A DNA stretch of 64,000 nt from Lautropia sp. (GTDB lineage: Bacteria > Pseudomonadota > Gammaproteobacteria > Burkholderiales > Burkholderiaceae_E), in contig JAUNAC010000001.1 in NCBI GenBank assembly GCA_030527825.1, positions 1,323,891 through 1,387,890 on the forward strand. The letters are read 5' to 3'. This document shows positions 58,967 to 64,000 of the stretch, piece by piece. How positions within the stretch are numbered: position 1 is the stretch's first letter; each line of letters begins with the position of its first letter. The notes beneath the pieces are model-generated. The model was given only the letters and a program-made list of their open reading frames with translations, did not search any database and had not been told where the DNA came from. A program made the translations under genes and the position numbers.

Positions 58967-59653
58967 ATGAAACAGCGTGTAGTCGTGCTCAGCGGTGCGG
59001 GCATCAGTGCGGACAGCGGTCTGAAGACGTTCCGGGACGGTGATGGTTTATGGGAGGACCATCGGGTGGAGGAAGTGGCCACCCCGGAGGCATTTGCACG
59101 AAACCCGCAACTGGTGCTGGATTTTTACAATGCACGCCGCCGTCAGCTGGCTGAGGTCAGGCCCAACCCGGCGCATCTGGCATTGGCGCGGCTGGCTGAT
59201 GCGTATGATGTGCGAATCATCACCCAGAATGTCGATGATCTTCATGAGCGGGCCGGGAGCCGGCAGATCATGCATCTGCATGGCGAATTGACCAAGCTGC
59301 GTAGTACGGTCGATGAGGATTATGTTATTGACTGGGACGGAGACCAGACGCTGGATGACTGTGATCCGACAGGGTTTCCCCTGCGCCCCCACATCGTATG
59401 GTTCGGTGAGGCGGTTCCGCTGATCGGGCAGGCGGCGCGCTGGGTGTCGCAGGCCGATATGGTTCTGGTGGTGGGCACTTCCATGGTGGTGTACCCGGCC
59501 GCCGGACTGCTGGCGTGTGCACCTCCGCAGGCGCGGCGCGTCCTGATTGATCCCAACCCGCCGGTGGTGGCGGGAGTGGAAGTCATTGCTGCCCGAGCTG
59601 CTCAGGGAGTGCCGCCACTGGTTGAGCGCCTGATGGCGATGGCAGTGGATTGA
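58967..59653 (+). CDS. cobB: NAD-dependent protein deacylase CobB (zinc-less sirtuin)
   Basis: This 228-residue Sir2 protein has GAGISADSGLKTFRD, TQNVDDLHERAG, and catalytic His105 in LHGEL. The Tyr54-x-x-Arg57 pair (FYNARRRQL) is the mark of deacylases that take succinyl and malonyl groups. The four zinc cysteines are absent: the region between LHGEL and LRPHIVWFGE has only one Cys. A zinc-less branch of bacterial sirtuins is known, so this need not be damage. It removes acyl groups from lysines using NAD. It follows the strong terminator and stands alone. Confidence 0.9.
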   Translation: MKQRVVVLSGAGISADSGLKTFRDGDGLWEDHRVEEVATPEAFARNPQLVLDFYNARRRQLAEVRPNPAHLALARLADAYDVRIITQNVDDLHERAGSRQIMHLHGELTKLRSTVDEDYVIDWDGDQTLDDCDPTGFPLRPHIVWFGEAVPLIGQAARWVSQADMVLVVGTSMVVYPAAGLLACAPPQARRVLIDPNPPVVAGVEVIAARAAQGVPPLVERLMAMAVD

Positions 59654-59746
59654 GGGCTGATCGTGGAAGGGGTTCTGATCACGATGTCAATGGCGGGAAA
59701 ACGCTATGTTGTGGCATAATAGAGCGGTTTACCTATCGGGTGGGAT

Positions 59747-60925
59747 ATGCCGAATCCATTTGCTCCGAAGCTGCCCCGTGCGGCACTTGTCCTTGCGGAC
59801 GGGACCGTGTTTTCTGGATATTCCTTCGGTGCACCAGGGTTTTCCACAGGTGAGGTCGTTTTCAATACGGCGATGACGGGCTATCAGGAGATCCTCTCCG
59901 ATCCCAGTTATGCCCGACAGATCGTCACGCTCACCTGTCCCCAGATTGGCAACACCGGGGCCAATTCGCAGGATATGGAATCCCAGATCCTGCAGGTGGC
60001 CGGTCTTGTCATCCGGGCGCTGCCCCTGCGTGTTTCCAGCTGGCGGTCTGATCGCACACTGCCGGCGCTTTTGCAGGCATATGGCAAACTTGGACTGGTC
60101 GGAATCGACACACGACGTCTGACCCGGCTGCTGCGGGAGCGCGGGGCGCAGAATGGCTGTCTGGTGGCCGCCGCCGAGGTGGGTGAGCCGCTGGATATCG
60201 ACGCTGCCCAGGCTGCAGCCCGGTCCTTCCCCGGACTCGCGGGCATGGATCTGACCGGCGCCGTCACCGTCCCGAAGCCTTATCCATGGGTCGAAGGTAG
60301 CTGGTCGCTGGAAAGCGGCTATCGTCCGCAGCCACATCAGTCTGGCGGTGCGCGTTTCCGGGTCGTGGCCTATGATTTTGGCCTGAAGCACAACATCATG
60401 CGCCTGCTGGCCGATCAGGGATGTGATGTCACCATCGTGCCGGCGGCTACGCCTGCTGCCGAGGTACTGGCCATGAAACCCGATGGCATTTTTTATTCCA
60501 ATGGTCCCGGTGATCCGGAACCCTGCCGTTACGCCATCGATGCACTACAGGTCTTTCTGGCGCAGAAAATACCGTTTTTCGGTATTTGCCTGGGACACCA
60601 GCTTCTGGGTCTTGCGGTGGGCGGGCGTACCACCAAAATGAAGTTCGGGCATCACGGGGCCAACCATCCGGTCAAGGATCTGGATACCGGACGGGTCTGC
60701 ATCACCAGCCAGAACCATGGCTTTGCGGTGGATCCTGATTCCTTGCCGGCCGGGGTGCGCACTACCCATGTGTCGCTGTTTGATGGCTCCCTTCAGGGGA
60801 TCGCGTTAAGCGATACGCCGGCTTTCAGCTTTCAGGGACATCCCGAAGGGGGGCCAGGGCCGCACGACGTCGTCTATCTTTTCGAACGGTTTGCCCGGCT
60901 GATGGCCGAGCACCGCAGCCACTGA
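59747..60925 (+). CDS. carA: Carbamoyl-phosphate synthase small subunit
   Basis: This 392-residue glutaminase subunit has the N-terminal [15 protein letters not shown] and [14 protein letters not shown], and the class I amidotransferase triad: Cys281 in [13 protein letters not shown] and the His/Glu pair in [13 protein letters not shown]. It hydrolyses glutamine and passes ammonia to CarB for arginine and pyrimidine synthesis. carB follows after 7 nt. The 93-nt leader has an AT-rich GGCATAAT that may be a -10. Confidence 0.96.
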   Translation: MPNPFAPKLPRAALVLADGTVFSGYSFGAPGFSTGEVVFNTAMTGYQEILSDPSYARQIVTLTCPQIGNTGANSQDMESQILQVAGLVIRALPLRVSSWRSDRTLPALLQAYGKLGLVGIDTRRLTRLLRERGAQNGCLVAAAEVGEPLDIDAAQAAARSFPGLAGMDLTGAVTVPKPYPWVEGSWSLESGYRPQPHQSGGARFRVVAYDFGLKHNIMRLLADQGCDVTIVPAATPAAEVLAMKPDGIFYSNGPGDPEPCRYAIDALQVFLAQKIPFFGICLGHQLLGLAVGGRTTKMKFGHHGANHPVKDLDTGRVCITSQNHGFAVDPDSLPAGVRTTHVSLFDGSLQGIALSDTPAFSFQGHPEGGPGPHDVVYLFERFARLMAEHRSH

Positions 60926-60932
60926 TTCCATC

Positions 60933-63900
60933 ATGCCCAAGCGTACAGATCTCAGCAGCATCCTGATCATCGGGGCCGGCCCGATCATCATTGGTCAGGC
61001 GTGCGAATTCGATTACTCCGGTGCCCAGGCCTGCAAGGCGCTGCGGCAGGAAGGCTATCGGGTCATCCTGGTCAACAGCAATCCGGCCACCATCATGACC
61101 GACCCGGAGATGGCTGATGTTACTTACATCGAACCCATCACCTGGCAGGTGCTTGAGCGCATCATCGAGAAGGAGCGTCCCGGTGCCATCCTGCCGACCA
61201 TGGGCGGACAGACGGCCCTGAACTGTGCGCTTGACCTGCACCGCCACGGTGTACTGGAACGGTACGGGGTCGAGTTGATCGGTGCGCGGCCGGAGGCGAT
61301 CGAGAAAGCGGAGGATCGTCAGAAGTTCAAGCAGGCGATGGAATCCATCGGTCTGGGGTCGGCACGTTCGGCTGTTGCCCATTCAATGGACGAGGCCTGG
61401 GAAGCGCAACGGGCTATCGGTTTTCCGGTCATCATCCGGCCTAGTTTCACGCTGGGGGGCACGGGCGGCGGTATTGCCTACAATGCTGAAGAATTCGAAT
61501 CGATCTGCAAGGCGGGTCTGGAGCTCTCCCCCACCAATGAGCTGCTCATCGAGGAAAGCCTGATCGGCTGGAAGGAATTCGAGATGGAGGTGGTCCGCGA
61601 CCGGGCGGACAACTGCATCATCGTCTGCTCGATCGAGAACCTTGACCCCATGGGGGTGCACACCGGGGATTCGATTACCGTGGCGCCAGCCCAGACGCTG
61701 ACCGACAAGGAATATCAGCTGATGCGCAACGCATCGATTGCGGTGCTGCGCGAGATCGGGGTGGATACCGGCGGGTCGAATGTGCAGTTCGCCATCCATC
61801 CCGAGACGGGGCGGATGATCGTTATCGAGATGAACCCGCGCGTTTCCCGCTCTTCCGCGCTGGCTTCCAAGGCAACGGGATTTCCCATTGCCAAGGTGGC
61901 GGCCAAGCTGGCAGTGGGCTACACGCTGGACGAGCTTCGCAACGAGATCACGGGCGGTGTCACCCCGGCGTCGTTCGAGCCGAGCATCGATTATGTCGTT
62001 GTGAAGATCCCGCGCTTTGCATTCGAAAAATTCCCGCAGGCCGACAACCGTCTGACGACGCAGATGAAATCGGTTGGCGAGGTCATGGCCATGGGCCGGA
62101 CCTTCCAGCAGGCGCTGCAAAAGGCCATGCGCGGTCTGGAAATCGGGGTGGATGGTCTCAATCAGATGACCACCGATGTTGAAGTCATCGAAAAGGAGCT
62201 GGGTGAGCCGGGATCCGAGCGCATCTGGTATGTGGGCGATGCCTTTGCCGTCGGGTTCTCCATTGAACAGGTGCACGCGCTGACGAAGATCGACCCCTGG
62301 TTCCTTGCCGAAATCAAGGAAATCGTCGATATCGAGCTGATGCTCGATACCATGGTGCTGGGCGATCTGGATGCTGACACATTGCGCACCCTCAAGCAGA
62401 AAGGCTTTTCCGACCGCCGGCTGGCCTACCTGCTGGAGACGACCGAACACGAGATCCGCAAACTGCGTCACAGCCTGGGTGTCCGGCCGGTCTACAAGCG
62501 CGTGGATACCTGTGCAGCTGAATTTGCCACGAATACCGCCTACCTGTATTCCACTTACGAAGACGATGCACCGGACAGCTGCGAGGCTGCGCCCACTGAC
62601 CGGCGCAAGGTGATTGTCCTGGGCGGTGGGCCGAACCGGATTGGCCAGGGCATCGAATTTGACTATTGCTGCGTGCATGCTTCCTTTGCACTGCGCGACG
62701 ATGGTTACGAAACCATCATGGTCAACTGCAATCCGGAAACCGTTTCCACCGATTACGACACCTCCGACCGACTCTATTTCGAGCCGGTGACGCTGGAAGA
62801 TGTGCTGGAAATCGTCGAGCTGGAAAAGCCCGTTGGTGTGATCGTGCAGTACGGTGGGCAGACGCCGCTGAAACTGGCCCGCGCCCTGGAGGTGGCCGGC
62901 GTTCCCATCATCGGGACATCACCCGATTCCATCGACATTGCGGAAGACCGCGAACGTTTCCAGAAACTGCTGCATCGTCTCAATCTGCTGCAGCCGCCCA
63001 ACCGCACGGCACGAACCGAGGCTGAGGCGATCCAGATGGCCAACGAGATTGGCTATCCGCTGGTAGTGCGGCCGAGTTACGTGCTGGGTGGTCGTGCCAT
63101 GGACATCGTGCACGAGCAGCGCGACCTGGAACGCTACATGCGCGAGGCGGTCAAGGTTAGCAATGATTCGCCCGTTTTGCTTGACCGGTTCCTGAACGAT
63201 GCCATCGAGGTTGACGTGGACTGCCTCTGCGATGGCGAGCGGGTGGTCATCGGCGGCGTAATGGAGCATATCGAGCAGGCAGGCGTGCATTCTGGCGACT
63301 CCGCTTGCTCGCTGCCACCCTGGTCGTTATCGCCGGCGATTGTGGAGGAAATCAAGCGTCAGACCGTGTTGATGGCCAAGGCACTGAAGGTCAATGGCCT
63401 GATGAACGTGCAGTTCGCTATCCAGACCGGATCGGCCAGTGATGACGAGCCAGGCGGCGGCGAGCGCGTTTACGTGCTGGAAGTCAATCCGCGGGCTTCA
63501 CGGACGGTGCCCTTCGTTTCCAAGGCGACCGGAGTGCCGCTGGCGAAAGTGGCAGCGCGCTGCATGGCAGGAACTTCACTGGCTGAGCAGGGTGTGACGG
63601 AAGAGGTCGTACCTGACTACTTCTCGATCAAGGAAGCGGTCTTTCCGTTCAACAAATTCCCCGGTGTGGACACCATCCTGGGGCCCGAGATGAAATCCAC
63701 CGGTGAGGTGATGGGGGTGGATTATTCCTTTGGCGCCGCCTTCATCAAGTCGCAGGTAGGGGGGGGAGTGCGCATGCCAACCGGTGGCACAGCCTTCATC
63801 TCGGTCAAGCACATCGACCGGCCCAAGGCCATTCGTGTGGCCCGCATTCTTCACGACATGGGCTTTGAGCTGGTGGCTACCCGTGGCACAGCCGGAGCCA

Positions 63901-64000
63901 TTGCCGAGGCTGGCATCCCCGTTACGCCAGTCAACAAGGTGCAGGAGGGCCGGCCGCACGTGGTCGATATCCTGAAGAATGGCGGGATCTCGCTGCTCAT
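60933..64000 (+). CDS. carB: Carbamoyl-phosphate synthase large subunit (3' end cut by window edge)
   Basis: About 1022 of roughly 1075 residues are visible. It begins [20 protein letters not shown] and has two ATP-grasp halves: [16 protein letters not shown] with [18 protein letters not shown] in the first, and [14 protein letters not shown] with [18 protein letters not shown] in the second. The C-terminal MGS-like regulatory domain ([21 protein letters not shown]) is cut by the edge. It makes carbamoyl phosphate from bicarbonate, ATP and ammonia supplied by CarA. Confidence 0.97.
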   Translation, partial: MPKRTDLSSILIIGAGPIIIGQACEFDYSGAQACKALRQEGYRVILVNSNPATIMTDPEMADVTYIEPITWQVLERIIEKERPGAILPTMGGQTALNCALDLHRHGVLERYGVELIGARPEAIEKAEDRQKFKQAMESIGLGSARSAVAHSMDEAWEAQRAIGFPVIIRPSFTLGGTGGGIAYNAEEFESICKAGLELSPTNELLIEESLIGWKEFEMEVVRDRADNCIIVCSIENLDPMGVHTGDSITVAPAQTLTDKEYQLMRNASIAVLREIGVDTGGSNVQFAIHPETGRMIVIEMNPRVSRSSALASKATGFPIAKVAAKLAVGYTLDELRNEITGGVTPASFEPSIDYVVVKIPRFAFEKFPQADNRLTTQMKSVGEVMAMGRTFQQALQKAMRGLEIGVDGLNQMTTDVEVIEKELGEPGSERIWYVGDAFAVGFSIEQVHALTKIDPWFLAEIKEIVDIELMLDTMVLGDLDADTLRTLKQKGFSDRRLAYLLETTEHEIRKLRHSLGVRPVYKRVDTCAAEFATNTAYLYSTYEDDAPDSCEAAPTDRRKVIVLGGGPNRIGQGIEFDYCCVHASFALRDDGYETIMVNCNPETVSTDYDTSDRLYFEPVTLEDVLEIVELEKPVGVIVQYGGQTPLKLARALEVAGVPIIGTSPDSIDIAEDRERFQKLLHRLNLLQPPNRTARTEAEAIQMANEIGYPLVVRPSYVLGGRAMDIVHEQRDLERYMREAVKVSNDSPVLLDRFLNDAIEVDVDCLCDGERVVIGGVMEHIEQAGVHSGDSACSLPPWSLSPAIVEEIKRQTVLMAKALKVNGLMNVQFAIQTGSASDDEPGGGERVYVLEVNPRASRTVPFVSKATGVPLAKVAARCMAGTSLAEQGVTEEVVPDYFSIKEAVFPFNKFPGVDTILGPEMKSTGEVMGVDYSFGAAFIKSQVGGGVRMPTGGTAFISVKHIDRPKAIRVARILHDMGFELVATRGTAGAIAEAGIPVTPVNKVQEGRPHVVDILKNGGISLL

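Overview
The window is a 64 kb piece of a GC-rich chromosome, most likely from a betaproteobacterium of the order Burkholderiales. The evidence is gene order and family content: recG-oxyR, trxA-rho, rpsP-rimM-trmD-rplS, a double-length UvrA, an RcnR/DmeR-type metal repressor divergent from a CDF exporter, and a zinc-free L31. The genus cannot be fixed from this sequence; a Lautropia-like organism is only a guess. Almost all of it is core chromosome. No tRNA, rRNA, CRISPR array, insertion sequence or prophage was seen. Both ends cut genes: dmeF at the left edge and carB at the right edge.

Layout. 0-3.4 kb: cobalt/nickel efflux (dmeF with its repressor), a LysO exporter, a MarR regulator and Zur. 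3.4-8.1 kb: a cNMP-binding/CBS/DUF294 nucleotidyltransferase overlapping a DnaQ-like exonuclease, facing actP-yjcH (acetate uptake). 8.4-13.1 kb: purU, an outer-membrane barrel protein, a decayed membrane-protein gene, pgi and a DUF423 gene. 13.2-19.2 kb: the 2008-residue tandem UvrA. 19.2-20.8 kb: an AT-rich island with a frameshifted 2-oxoglutarate/Fe(II) dioxygenase gene and an ACT-domain gene, joined by a 4-nt overlap to a GC-rich LysE-type exporter (to 21.5 kb).

21.5-26.1 kb: ridA, recG, oxyR and cysM on one strand. 26.1-32.5 kb: cell-envelope genes (ldcA, mltB) and the moxR-DUF58-tgpA operon. 32.8-36.7 kb: etfBA, a secreted DUF4124-like protein and the paeA-like polyamine exporter. 37.0-40.0 kb: the rpsP-rimM-trmD-rplS operon and a Nudix hydrolase, behind a clear sigma-70 promoter. 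40.0-45.1 kb: rsgA, an M48 protease, orn and an ArnT-like glycosyltransferase. 45.3-53.4 kb: rpmE (type B), a divergent pair of beta-glucan genes (a GH17-GT2 fusion and a membrane GH17 protein), a small membrane protein, rho and trxA. 53.6-56.7 kb: the 4.5S SRP RNA, then dnaX-ybaB-recR. 57.1-64 kb: a GDSL/SGNH lipoprotein, a zinc-less CobB deacylase and carAB.

The most unusual part is the AT-rich island. It pairs a predicted free-amino-acid hydroxylase with an ACT sensor domain and an amino-acid exporter, and the hydroxylase reading frame is broken exactly at an A7 tract. Other points of interest are the pseudogene at 10.3-10.8 kb, the divergent glucan-synthesis pair, the tandem UvrA with its low-complexity insert, and a long hairpin between trxA and rho.
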